From: Athripsodes cinereus
Taxonomy: Eukaryota; Arthropoda; Insecta; Trichoptera; Leptoceridae
Direction: 5' to 3'
Length of the DNA: 64,000 bases
NCBI GenBank assembly: GCA_947579605.1
Contig: OX388311.1
Coordinates: 23,128,951 to 23,192,950 of the forward strand
Made by a program: the position numbers and the translations under genes. Below the pieces are notes generated by a model. It was given only the letters and a program-made list of their open reading frames with translations, had not been told where the DNA came from and searched no databases. This document shows positions 49,307-61,231 of this stretch, piece by piece (the first letter of the stretch is position 1; each line of letters starts with the position of its first letter).

Positions 49307-49870
49307 TTTTTTTTATTTATTTAAGGGGAGGGGGGGGGGAGGGAATCCATCATGGACTCAGTGAACTAGGTAGTGCCGGACTCTAACCGGCGGCTTAAAC
49401 CACTACCTTTTTCACCCACACAGTTGTGTACCTGCCTCTCGGCTTAACCACTAACTGTGTTTTGTCAAAAAAAATTCCGGTCCATTTCATCCTTTTGCTT
49501 TGTTTTCATGACCACCCTTGGGAAATTACTGATAGTATTCCAGTGACTAGGACTTTCCTGTTCGCTATTAAGTTTTCCAGCTCCAGGTTCACTTTTAGGA
49601 TTTGCTCAGCTTCTGCCCGTTCGCTTTTTCATCTCCTACACCGAAATATTGTGCGTGTTCAGCGTCGTCAGTTTCTCCGCAGAATATGTAGTCTTCAGAA
49701 CTTGCTTCTGTAATACCCTTCAGGAACTTACAAAAGGCACCATGTTCGCTCCGAAATTGTGTGAGTCGAAAGCCCACATTTCCATGTTTTCTTTGTATCC
49801 ACGGCTTAATTTTGCTGATCAGGCCTTGAAGCATGGAGGAATGATGATTCATTTAAGAACTAGAACATAT
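49307..49870 (-). mobile_element. R1-like LINE 3' end
   Basis: The minus-strand frame 49852-49595 encodes GFRLTQFRSEHGAFCKFLKG and CGETDDAEHAQYF. This fits the TQ-L-GHG-F--YL and C--C-----AEH pattern at the end of R1-clade reverse transcriptases. It is followed by a decayed coding stretch and a GC-rich 3' UTR (GGTTAGAGTCCGGCACTACC near 49368-49387). The end is an A-rich tail, seen as T-rich sequence on + at 49307-49322. The second cysteine pair of the knuckle is partly lost. Confidence 0.65.
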
Positions 49871-50436
49871 TCTTAGTGTTGAATTGATACTCATTGTTGG
49901 AGTATGGTTTTGTTTAATCACTTTGCGAAATCCTTGAACTAGGTACAACAATTATGCGGTAATAATTTATTACTGAACGAACGTATTACGTAGGTTAGTA
50001 ATTATCTGCGAACTTTTTGCCACTAAACTTTTTTGTTATTAAACATTATGAAATACCAAATGACACTTTTGTCATTAGCTAAGTGGTTCGCGGTGATCAC
50101 GACAGGTCAATATCAAGGTATCTCATACAGTATTAGTATGTTTAGAAATACGTTATCTTATATGATTACATGCACAGGTATCTAAGTTTTTACGCTGTGA
50201 TGTGAATTTTTTTTTTTTTGCAGAGTATGAAATATATAAAAATGTGAATTATTTACGAGTATATCTCTTTGTTATATAAAAATGGCTTAATTACTAATAC
50301 TACACGTAGTGTGATAACGTATGTAGATGGTTTATATTATTTAGATTTATTTTTACTCAGATGAATTCATTGTTATCCTTTGAGTGCAATATTTGATAGG
50401 TCAACTGTTTGTTAGCCAGCTTTATTCTTTTAAAGA

Positions 50437-50802
50437 ATGGTTTATTGGTATTTTTCTGCATCGAGTTTCTCATTCTTAGTAATAGTTAGTAAACCAACAC
50501 GAGCATGCGTATTCACATGCCAATTTTGCAACTTTTGTGTACGTGCATGCTCCTACTTACCGGCAGCTAGACAAAGTTTGATAAACTTCTTGTATTCATA
50601 CGCACTGCTGGCAATTTTCCTTATTTTGGTGTACTTGCGAACGGTGGCGCGTCTACATATTATTATAGTTAGTTACCCGACATGGCAATACTCCAACTCA
50701 TCACTCGTGTGTATTGGGACACAACTAGCAATATTATTTTTTATTTTTATTATATTCTTGTCATATTACAGATTTTCTTTTGTTATATATTGTATTTTAT
50801 GA
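50437..50802 (+). other. 121-codon open frame, probably non-coding
   Basis: The longest ATG-started open frame in the quiet part of intron 2. Its composition is hydrophobic and rich in Phe, Ile and Tyr, as expected for translated AT-rich DNA. No family recognised and no splice-site support. Listed only because of length. Confidence 0.12.
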
Positions 50803-53800
50803 TTACGACCGGGAAGTCCTTTCACAACTTGCCATTACTGCTTTTAAGCATTTCGTTTATTAAATTAAGGGCGCCCCCTTAAACAAATTAGCTGTTTTTC
50901 GTAAAGGATTACGCCAAGATGATAATTTTATTTGATATTTTGTTGTAAATTTGATTTTATGAGATTGTGTTGAAATATATATTAAACCATTATTTATTTT
51001 TCTGATAACTTTGGCAACATGAAATATTACTTTAACTGTGAAAAATGTCACGTTGAATTGTTGCAAAATACATATTTACTGTTCCTGGCTCATATATTCT
51101 TCTGTAACAATACATTCTTCTGTAGATAAATCATTTTCCTCCAAAGATATAGGTACCTACACTGTTACAAGAGGTAATTAAAAAAGGATTAACAAATGGC
51201 GTCCTTGTTATTCAATATAATGATTGTAACATAAAAGTAGTTTATAATCAGTATTTATTTATGGCCATTACATTATTTTTTGATAATTAGCCATATCCGT
51301 TTTTAGTATAATTTTAGTAAAATAAAAATAACAAACTTTGTTTAATTCCACTTTAGTGTAACTCACATAAAATTAGAAAGTTTATAATTTTAATGTTTTA
51401 AAGAAAAAAATGCTATTTGATTGTAGTTAAAATATTTGTCTTACTTCTCTTGACTTGTTCTGTAACACATTTTTAAAGTAGGTACTTTAAAATAAATAAC
51501 TTAAAGTCTACGGTTCACCGAAATGTGCTTATAATATTATTTGGCAACAGTTAATAATTCCTAGTAGGTATAAATTGTACCACTGCACTTACTAGTATTA
51601 ACAAACGATGGATTCTGCTCACAGTACAATTTAATCCTCCTGTAGTAAATTGCAGAGGAATCTATTAGAAAAATCGTAGGTATGTTTAAAATATTCACTT
51701 CAATGCTCTTGCTTATTACTAAAATGTATAATACAACGTTTGAAAATAATATTGAAATTTCTTACGAAAGAGACCGCGAGAATGGAAAAACGAAATTACC
51801 TAAGTATAAATTTTTTTTCACCGAAACAAGCATTTGAAAAGGTAAGTCGGTATTTGACACTTTTCTTTGTTCATCTGCGTTTGGCAGGCTCTATCAATAT
51901 TTCCTCGAAAAAATTCTTTTGAAATAATATTTATTTTGGTTGAATATTTATAAATTCAAGCATTTCAGTATTTCAGTGAAGGCATGTTATTCGCGTTGAA
52001 TAATATGACTTGTTTTTATTATTTTTTTTTATATTAGCAACCCTTAAATTATGTACTCATTAAAGATAGGTTTTTCCCGGAAATTACTCCGTTAAATTCA
52101 CGGCTTATAATATGTACAATTATTGACATTTATTGTCGTTCAACTGCTGATTTCATCACTGGTGAGTTTACATTCACGTTGCATATTTAAATATATGTAA
52201 ATATTAGAACTTATAGCGATGAAGAAGCCTGCATCTAATGGTTCAGTGATTCTCTCAACTCCACGCTTGTATTGCAATATTTTACGGTAGACCTTAATGA
52301 ACCAATGAATATAAAAGAATATTTCGTAAATCGTTGCCAAAATGATGCCGAACACATTTCATTCACAATTTTTGATACCAGTTATCATATTATTTTCATG
52401 CATATTCGATAATATTGTCGCATTGTCATATTTCATTATCGTAAGTTAGACACGAGAAAGAATAATATTTAATTACATCTTAATATTGTTAATCATAGTC
52501 ATAATATAATACATATTCGCAAAATACATAAGCTTCATAATTCTATTATCAAGGTTAATGTGTGGTCCACAATATTAATTATTAAAATCAATAGTCTCCC
52601 ATGCTATGTACACACACCTCCAATAGTTACATACTATAATATGTTATTATGTTAGCCACTTAATCTACCTTCCAGTGGTAATTGATTGTTGGTACTTTTG
52701 ACGAAGACTGGTTATTGGAAATTTTGCTTTATTAAAGAAGTAAATGTGTTTTTTATGATTAAGTTTGATGGATGGTCTTTCTATCAATCACTACGAATGT
52801 CTTTTTAAAATTCTATGTTACAATTCATCTTACTGAAACTGTCTCTTTTCTTTGAATCACTGTTGATATTAAATTCTAGTTAAGAATTCTAGAGCCTATA
52901 TTTTTTATGATTTAAGTTAACATCTGAATTTTATATGGGCTTCTGGAAATAATTTAATATTAGATGAATTAAAATATTAAACTTTTTTAAGAAGATTATT
53001 ATTTTTCGTTAAGTGGGCAATATTGTTTCATTACTTACTGAGACATTCTAAATTTTGTTACATATATACATCATTGGTAATGACATTGAAACAATAAATG
53101 AAGTCAGTAAGAGGTGAAACTTGTTTATTTAAAACTATTGTCTACTAAACTAGAAATAAAGGTTTATAATTTGTATTTATCCAATATGGAGAATACACTA
53201 AAAGTAACGAAATACGTTTAAAATTATCATCTTTATTCATTCTTTCATCTCGAATAAACGTGTTCTAGTTAGGTATGTGGTTTGATATAAGAGCTACACA
53301 TTTTGAATTTATATTACCTTAATTAAAGCTTGTTTAAATATAATTGTGTTTGATTTAATTCAATAAGGTCGAAAGGGTTTTCAGCGGCATTTTCATGAAT
53401 ATATTTAGTGTATGATTCAGAATAATTTATTTAGTGGTTTTCCGTTTAGCTTCATTACTATCGCTTGCGTGCTCATTTTAACCTAAAAAGTCTTGTAATT
53501 TTACTGTTTTAATTATACTAATTGTCGCTGCCTGCTGAAGCCCAATGAAATTCGTTTACATTGAATTCAAGTTCGTTTGAGATTATTCTTTAAATTAATT
53601 TATTTGAATATACCTACACTAAAGGCCATTTTATGACATCGCTTTACTCCAAACAGAAGCTTGTTAATTCTGGCTATTAAAGATTAGGTATTTCATATTA
53701 CGACTCACTTCAAGATCTTCCAAGCTGTGGTATTTAATTAGTATATTTTCTCAGTTGGGATTAACCACATGTTTATTTTACTTCTTATGATGCCATTTCG

Positions 53801-55402
53801 TAAACTTTAACGAGAACACTTCTCATTTTCCTAACGTTTATGATGCTATTGATCTCGCCATCGTTAGATTCTGTAGACCGGATAAATATTTGTGTGTTCT
53901 ATTTTATTCTTCTTCGTATGAGTTGGTATACTCTTCTTATATATAAGATGAATATTTCCATGTTAGTATTTATTTATATAACATATCCAGATGGATAGTT
54001 GAAAAACATTTCGATCTAAGAAGTCGATCTATAGTAGAAAGAAACGCTTGCTTCAGTTTATCCAATCCATGTATAGTTCTTACAATGCATTGGCATTAAA
54101 TATCAATAATAAGCTTGTTATACTTATATAACTGAAACACCTGACCTGATTTTGATGCTAACTATTAGATGCACGATTAGATATAAATATTTACTGTCCT
54201 TGCAAAGTGTTTATCTAAACTTCTATTGATTGTGTAGAAGTGTATCACATTGGTTAATCCTTAACTCATGATAATGTTGCCACTAAACGGATTGAGTTAC
54301 ACGTGAGTTCAACTTGTTCACTTATTGTCTTTGTTACTGTCTGCATCGAATCTACCATCGTGAATTACTTAGTTCATTATTATAATGTACCTAGTTTGAA
54401 TGTACAGGTCTATGCCCTGTATTGCTTATCTTTGTAAAATAGACTGTTTTTTTTAAAGATAAATTGAAAAAAAAAACCACAGTCTGTAGTTAACTTCCAC
54501 ACGAATTTTATTAACTTCGCGTACTAGTATTGTTTTTTTTTTTTGACAAAAATGGTCTGTCTATAAGTTGAACATTAAGTAATATCCGCTTTGTTGAGAT
54601 AAATGTCTCTGGATACAGTAGTACTTGTCGCAATGACCCAATACTGTACAAAACGTACTGCATTACATACAAACAGAGTTAAGGAAGTTGTTTCCAAAGG
54701 GGTCATAAAGGGACACGCGACAGTTACTGAACTCAACCACTTTATTGCAATCTTTTATATCTCGGGAACTGTATGTATAGATTCTGTCATTGGAGAATTG
54801 GTTTGCATAGTTTGTTACATAGTATGGAAAATAGCGATGTACAGGAGCAATTATTTTTCGTAAACATTATTTTATTGCGACTTACAGTAGAGATTGTTAA
54901 AACTTATTTTATACATGTACAAAGCGTTGTATTTGGATATCAGGTTACTTTGTTAATATTCGGTAGAAAAGATTTAGCACCATAAGTTATTTCAGAACAG
55001 CGAAGTATTACATTTTTCAGTTTAGGTTTCATGACATAGATGTTGAAAGACAGAGAATTTATATTTCTCCCTTAAGATTTTTTTGCCTTTTGTATTATTA
55101 GCGCTACATTTAGGTACTCGTTTTTTTCCTTTTCTAGCAAGTAACGTATTCATAGTTTTCATTATGGTGTTTGCGCCAAAGAAGAGATAGAAATAATATG
55201 TATTGCCGTCTCCGTGAAATGTGATGAAATTTTCATGTCAAGGATTTGTGTAATTTTATTTTATGAATATCAACATACCTTTACATTAAAGATTTAAAAG
55301 AATATACGAAGACGAGATATTTATCTACACGCTTTGTAATGATTTCAATGTCATTTGAGAGATATCATTTTAGAGAGTTATTAAATGTATGACGAAAAGT
55401 TG

Positions 55403-55545
55403 GGTTAGTTGGAAAGAATCGCGCCTCTGCGATAAACTCGCCCTCTGTATATTGATTGTATGATTGTCTTTGTTTTAAATGTATTTTTGTGTGAAATTGC
55501 TTGTAACCAATGTACAGTAAAGAGTAAATAAATGAATAAAAAATA
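55403..55545 (+). repeat. Retroelement 3'-tail family, copy 4
   Basis: GTTAGTTGGAAAGAATCGCG, CTGCGATAAACTCGCCCTCT, TGTAACCAATGTACAGTAAA and an AATAAATGAATAAAAAATAA end. Best match to the 23183 copy. The tail carries AATAAA polyadenylation-like signals. Confidence 0.7.
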
Positions 55546-56059
55546 ATAAAAAAGTAATACGAGTAAAAAGTAATATAGACATTATTTAATGTATATACCT
55601 ACCTATAACAGAATCGTTCACACTGAGATTCTTTGATTGCTTCATACACCCGTTACCGGCTATGAGGATTCGATTGATTGCGATAACGAGGATCGCTCGC
55701 TTCCAAAACGATCTTGTATTATTCACTAAGTAAGGGAGGGAATGTGGGTTTGATACCATAAAGGATTTTTATGGTTATGTATGTACATTGTACACAGATA
55801 CTTGCTTCTTTGAATCTAACTTTATTTTAATTGAAGAGAGTGAGGGTCATCTGATTACGTATTGAATTCATTTTATCCTTTTAATCTTGATGTATTGAAT
55901 TTAAAATATTGGGATTTCAAATATTCTTTGAATTTACGATATTTGTATTATTTCGTGTAATTGAAAGTTTGATAAATAAAAACCTTTATAAGATAATCTC
56001 AGTTTTTCCTTTATGTAACGTAGGATTCAAATCCTCTATTTTGTGAAATAAAAAAATAA

Positions 56060-56515
56060 TCTCACTAAAGCCTTTGTGTGGAGCATTCTGCTATATGGGT
56101 GCGAGACGTGGACCATCAGTAAGAGGGAAAGCGGACGGTTAGCGGCATTTGAAATGTGGTGCTATAGACGCATGCTGAAGATTCATTGGTCGGAACACGT
56201 CGAAAACGAAGAAGTGTTAACCAGGGTTGGCGAAAAAAGGCAACTCCTCAAAAGAATCTGCCAACAAAGAGCTAATTGGATTGGCCACAACATCAGGCAC
56301 CCAGGACTGCTCATCGCAATCGCAGAGGGCAGGACCGAAGGCACAAATGGCAGAGGTCGACCGAGAGACGCCTATATGGACCAACTGAAGAGGGACATGA
56401 GCTGTGGCTCATATATGGAGTTGAAGAGACTGGCTGAGAATAGGGAGGAGTGGAGAAATAAGTCAAAACTCGTTGCAGACCAATCCAATGGATTGTAACT
56501 CATTATATATATTGC
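56060..56515 (+). mobile_element. APE-type LINE, C-terminal reverse transcriptase fragment
   Basis: An open frame to 56498 encodes LLYGCETWTISKRESGRLAA, MWCYRRMLKIHWSEHV and GRGRPRDAYMDQL, ending LVADQSNGL. This is the thumb/connection part of an insect endonuclease-reverse transcriptase; the palm is absent, so it is 5' truncated. It ends in a TA-rich tail. A nearly identical 3' piece lies at 9194-9314 on the minus strand. Confidence 0.8.
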
Positions 56516-56636
56516 TCCTGCATACATTCAATTCTACAAATTTAGATTATGCAAGTTTTACACATCTATTTTGTCTCTCCCATCACGTTGATTGATATTG
56601 ATAATCGGTGCAAGGAATCAACTCCAATGTCGTATC

Positions 56637-56703
56637 TGAGAGAGATGTAAAATATTTTATCATCTCTCTCTTTTAGAGAGATATGATAAAATATTTTATG
56701 TAA
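56637..56703. repeat. Hairpin with AAAATATTTTA arms
   Basis: Two arms of about 24 nt (ending ATCATCTCTCTC and starting AGAGAGATATGAT) pair across a 5-8 nt loop. Each arm also contains a small internal palindrome. Could be a decayed fold-back element. Confidence 0.6.
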
Positions 56704-58129
56704 TGTAATCTGTTTTAGATATTCTAATCTATCATCTGGTACTTTGTTATTGTTATTCCCTTACATTTTTTACCTTTTTTTTAATAATTATTGTAGAACA
56801 TCTGTTTTCTATATGGAAATTTATCTTTGTACCTTTGACATAAATACACAATAGATAGTAAATTTTTTTTTATTATTTAAAAAAATGGGCAACATACAAT
56901 AAAATTTTACAAAATATAACATAATAACTGTTAAACACATTTTTTGTACTTGACCAGCCCATTTAAAAATATAAGAAACATTGTATTTGCTACTCAAACT
57001 TGAGTGGAAAAAACAATGTGTCTTATTTTTAAATTAATAATAAATATAGAATTCCAGTGTAAATCACAAAACATTTGAAAAATCAATAAGTAGTATTCCG
57101 TGAATTGTGTCGCAGTCAGATTGAAAAATTAAATTATTCAGTTAATAAAAGTAATCTTAACAATTCATTATGAATGTGCTCTTAAAAAAATAAAACATAC
57201 CGAAAGAGTGCAATTTAGAAGTCATAATATCTTATGAACAATACAATCTCTTACGCATCGTCTTGGGCTACATAATTTTTGATAATTCTGAATATTAAAT
57301 GAATCATAGCATTTTGGATATTTGTTTCATTGTTGTCAATGATTATCCTATTATCTTGATGATGTTGTAAGTGATACGCTGCTCCGTCTGAAGGAAAAGG
57401 TAGTTTTTATATGAATAGAGATACAGTATTTTCGAATTGTTTATTACGTAAAGTTGTCGCGTGTCGTGCACGTACAACATACTGTATTGTTCCCCTGGGA
57501 TATTTCCGTGCTATCTTCCATGTATGTATGTAACTATTTACTACGTACTGCTATGGATGAGTTTATTCTCTAGTATCTGTATACCTCCTCATACTGTTGT
57601 TGTTTAGACAACACTGACTGTGTACATAAAACTCGCTAATAAATCAGTTTATGTAAATAGAATCGTGTATGTACTGTCGTGTGTTCTTATTGTAACACGT
57701 GTGTTATTATTATAAGCTTAGATATTGTTATTTCAACTCTTACTATCATCATTATGAATAATAATGTGATTAACATATTTTCTCCTTTTTCATTTTAGTA
57801 ATAATGTGAGCTATATAATGTGAACCAGCGGGAATTTTAGGTACTAAGATATTATGTAGGTGCTCGATATTAATTGTAAAGGGTTGCTTAGTATGGCACA
57901 GCATATTAGGAATGAGACGGAATTTACGGGTGTGACGATGATCATTAAGTGTGTGGATATTATCTTCCTTCGACAGCATATAAGGCGTGTTGAGAAAATA
58001 TGTCTTACTGTGTTCCAGGAATGATTCAAGCGCACATTAAAATTAGTGTTCACAAGTATAGGCGGAACGGCGTCACAGTCGTAAAATATTTTATATGCTA
58101 CTTCAGGTGTTTTGCAGTCTTATTTGTTT

Positions 58130-58492
58130 TTCAGGATTTTGGATGTCAGATGGTATGAACATGTTACAAATGATGCTGTGCGCCGGCGCACCCAGCAGAG
58201 ACCTGTAATCTTCGTAATACAAGAGAGACGATGGTCCTGGCTGGGACATGTTTTGAGAATGCCCAATGATAGTTGGCCAAAAAGATCACTGTTCTTCCGT
58301 CCGCAGGGGTTCCGTAGGCCCGGGCGTCCCTCTTTCACAATACACCGTTCCTATGACAACGATATCAGAGCGCAAGGAATGTCGTGGGAAGAGGTGACGC
58401 AATTGGCACAGAGACGCTCTGAATGGAGGAGGCTGGTTTCTGCCCTGTGCTCCCGAGAGGAGCGTTGAGGGCGATGATGATGATGATGATTT
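58130..58492 (+). mobile_element. LINE C-terminal fragment with (GAT)n tail
   Basis: The frame from about 58130 to TGA at 58466 encodes ILDVRWYEHVTNDAVRRRTQ, RRWSWLGHVLRMPND and GMSWEEVTQLAQRRSEWRR. This is the C-terminus of an RTE/CR1-like reverse transcriptase, followed at once by GATGATGATGATGATGAT. Tandem trinucleotide tails mark RTE-like insertion. GC content is clearly above the surroundings, so the copy looks young. 5' truncated. Confidence 0.8.
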
Positions 58493-60101
58493 GTTTTTCA
58501 TTATTCAGAATTGTGAATCGCTCTACGGCTAAAGTATACAAATTGCTTTTCACTTTTGCTCGCCTGTGTTGTATGAACATATACCTACGCAATATTTTTT
58601 ATAATATAAGTATAGAATTAGCAGAAAAATATTGATGGCTCGAATTTGTTTGACTAAATCATTTTCTGACAAACTTTAAAACGAGTTCGATATCACCTAA
58701 TGTCTTCTTGATTATACGGCATATTTCTGTTTATTTTAATTTTCACTCTCCGTAAGTTGGAACTTACCTATATTAGTTTACCTGTACTGCCGCTATTTCA
58801 ATAATCCAGTACCACCTATCTACCTCCACATGTGTGTTTAGGTGTTATTAGGTAATATTGTTTACGAAACAAACCAACTGCTCGGTGTTGTTGCATTGCA
58901 GAGAAATTGTAATACTCAGTACCATTCTTTCGAATAAGTGGATACCGTAATTGAATACATTACCGATTCCCTCTCCCGTTTTCTTTATATTTTTCAATTT
59001 CCCCTCCTTGCTGCCATAAAAAGGCGGTGTGTATCATGGCTTGTACGAGTACAGTTCTTTTACAAGTTTTTGCACTCGATTGATTAAATAAAGGAAAATC
59101 ACGTAAATTTAAATTCTGTCTTTATTACACACTCTCCTAAACAAGGTTCGATTTGTTATAGGTATACTTCTTTATTCAGCTCTATGGTTGACGATCTGAT
59201 TCTGATTTGATTTATTTTCCTGCACTCAGTTACTGCTCACCATTTTAATCATGTTAACTTCAATAACAATTTCTTTCATACATGTAATTCGTCCTCTACA
59301 TGCAAACAAAAGTCAAGCAGTTCAGATTGGCTGGCACACCTCATACGCTACAATATTATTTTTAATAAAATACGATGTTTAGTTTTTATTATATGGAATT
59401 TGTAGTATTATCATTTCAATTATTGTACTGCTTATTATATAATTTCGTTCACTTTCACCTTAAGTAGTCCCAAGGTATGTTATTCTCATTTCATTTCTAT
59501 GACTCAGGGACTTTACTGAGGGTAGTTATTTTCATTTGTGAAATATTAATAAATCATAATGATTTTAATACTTACGCAATCGCGTGCTGTTTAATGTTTT
59601 TATGTCAAAGAATCATACTATTCTCGATTAGTTAAGTAAAAGCTTTCCCGGTAGAAGTTTTGGGACTCATTTAGGGTTAATATTATTCTGACTAAGTTAT
59701 GCGCATAACTTTTAATGCTCAATTTGTTTATACCTTTTACGATACAACTTAAGATTGAAAATGTTTGGCTTATACCGTAGCAAACTTCAGAGCAAACTTG
59801 TGATATAATCTTATATTTCTGAGGTTGTAAGCCTAATCAGAAGCGGCGTTCCTCTTTATTTATTTTGTGCATTATTTTATATACGGTAAACACGTTTTGA
59901 TGTTCACAGGCGTGAAGGACTTTTTGCACTTGAATAGAAATTTGTATAAATTTATTACGTCCATAAAATCATATGGGTTTGTGCATCATTGACCTCATTC
60001 CGTATAATAATAATAATAATAACTAGACAATTTATAGTGCGCCGTTTTGTGGAATATATTCACTTCAAGGGCGCATCCTAAAATATCGTGTTTATACCTA
60101 T

Positions 60102-60147
60102 GATTGAAGCCTGATCCTGTATCCGATTGAAGCCTGATCCTGTATCC
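60102..60147. repeat. 23-bp perfect tandem duplication
   Basis: GATTGAAGCCTGATCCTGTA plus TCC occurs twice in direct succession (60102-60124 and 60125-60147). Confidence 0.85.
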
Positions 60148-60446
60148 GTTGTTTAAACATTATTGTTATGTCTTCGTTATTTTTACTAAGGATATCCTAA
60201 AATAAATATACTTTTTAATATTATTAATAACGTATATGGAACACGCGTATTCGATGTTACGTTCTCTAAATAGCTACTCGTTCATACAGTTCAAGTGAGT
60301 ACTCGACAAGGCTGAGAGTATGTGCTGTGAACAGACTGACATTTTTAATAACCTAGATGTAGGTGCATAGCGGAAATCATCCAAATTTTCTGTGCATCGC
60401 AAATATTAATAAAAAAAATGTAAGGGCTTGAAATTAAATAAAAAAC

Positions 60447-60540
60447 AGAGGACAGTTTGCATGTTTGTTATACATGCAGGTGATCTGTTGGTCACCTCAC
60501 TTGCGGGATATGCTGTAATGGTATACTAGTTAGTAGTTTA
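60447..60540 (+). repeat. SINE-like repeat, copy D (3' part)
   Basis: AGAGGACAGTTTGCATGTTT, TGCAGGTGATCTGTTGGTCA and CACTTGCGGGATATGCTGTA match the end of copies A and B, followed by a TAGTTAGTAG tail. 5' truncated; 530 bp upstream of exon 3. Confidence 0.7.
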
Positions 60541-61067
60541 AAATTCACTCCTAAGTTTCTTCATTAATTTTCTTCAGGTCTTTAATAAAATCAAAACTAT
60601 TCCTTAAGTTGGAAACATTATTCGAGGAGTTAACCATAAGCGTATGCTCTTTCGACTTTCCTTATCGATTTAGTGATATATGTGAGAGATTTGTTTTCTT
60701 ACCGCAACTTTTATTGATTCACTTTGTTGTTTTTTAGTTAGGTACTTGTTATATCAAGTGACGTCAATTTCAACCCTGTAATTGAATATTTATCTTCTAT
60801 TCTAGGTCACCTTATCATTACGCCTCAATAATATACTTATAAGTAGCTCATCGACATTCGAAATAATTATGTATTCAAGGTTTTCAAATATGATATGAAT
60901 TTTTGATAACATTTTCTCTTGCCATCAAGTATATACACTTATTCAACACCAACATATTTCCACTATAATAATGCCAATTTCACTTTTAGAAACAATGACA
61001 TATTCGTTTCTCAGGACAGTACATAATACCTATTAGGTATTAATATTTATTTTTCTTCTCTTTACAG

Positions 61068-61231
61068 AAAACAACCGAAGACTTTCGCGTTTGATCACTG
61101 TTTCTACTCATTGGACCCAGAGCTGACCAACTATGCATCCCAAGAGGACGTATTCAATTGTCTCGGCAGAGACATTTTGGATAATGCCTTTCAAGGATAT
61201 AACGCTTGTATATTTGCGTATGGACAAACAG
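61068..61231 (+). CDS. Kinesin-3 motor Khc-73/KIF13, coding exon 3
   Basis: 164 bp between CTTTACAG and a GTGAAT donor at 61232. It completes Arg48 and encodes residues 49 to 102 plus one base: KQPKTFAFDHCFYSLDPEL, NYASQEDVFNCLGRDILDNA and FQGYNACIFAYGQT. The last part is the start of the P-loop (GQTGSGKS); the first base of the following Gly codon ends the exon. FDHCFYSLDP and ILDNAFQGYNACIFAYGQT are near-identical to Khc-73 as I know it. The rest of the motor and the whole tail lie beyond the window. Codon usage is more GC-balanced than the intron around it. Confidence 0.95.

Larger units (their letters stand above)
11574..61067 (+). other. Khc-73 intron 2 (phase 2), 49.5 kb
   Basis: Bounded by GTATGA at 11574 and CTTTACAG ending at 61067; the reading frame joins exactly (AG + A = Arg48). 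It holds all the repeats listed between these points and no convincing intact nested gene. Stretches 12743-19348, 20151-23182, 23286-28060, 29276-33736, 35113-36132, 36393-40267, 43216-44761, 45012-46561, 46817-48960, 49871-55402 and 58493-60446 contain only AT-rich sequence and short random frames as far as I can see. Confidence 0.88.

Noticed and set aside
49330..49440. tRNA-derived SINE (GGTTAGAGTCC looks like a B-box on the minus strand)
   Set aside because: It is continuous with the R1-like LINE coding end and its A-rich tail, so it is better read as that LINE's 3' UTR.
52140..52355. Minus-strand frame resembling a membrane protein
   Set aside because: It opens at GTG directly after a stop, has no acceptor splice site, and its hydrophobicity is expected from AT-rich codons.
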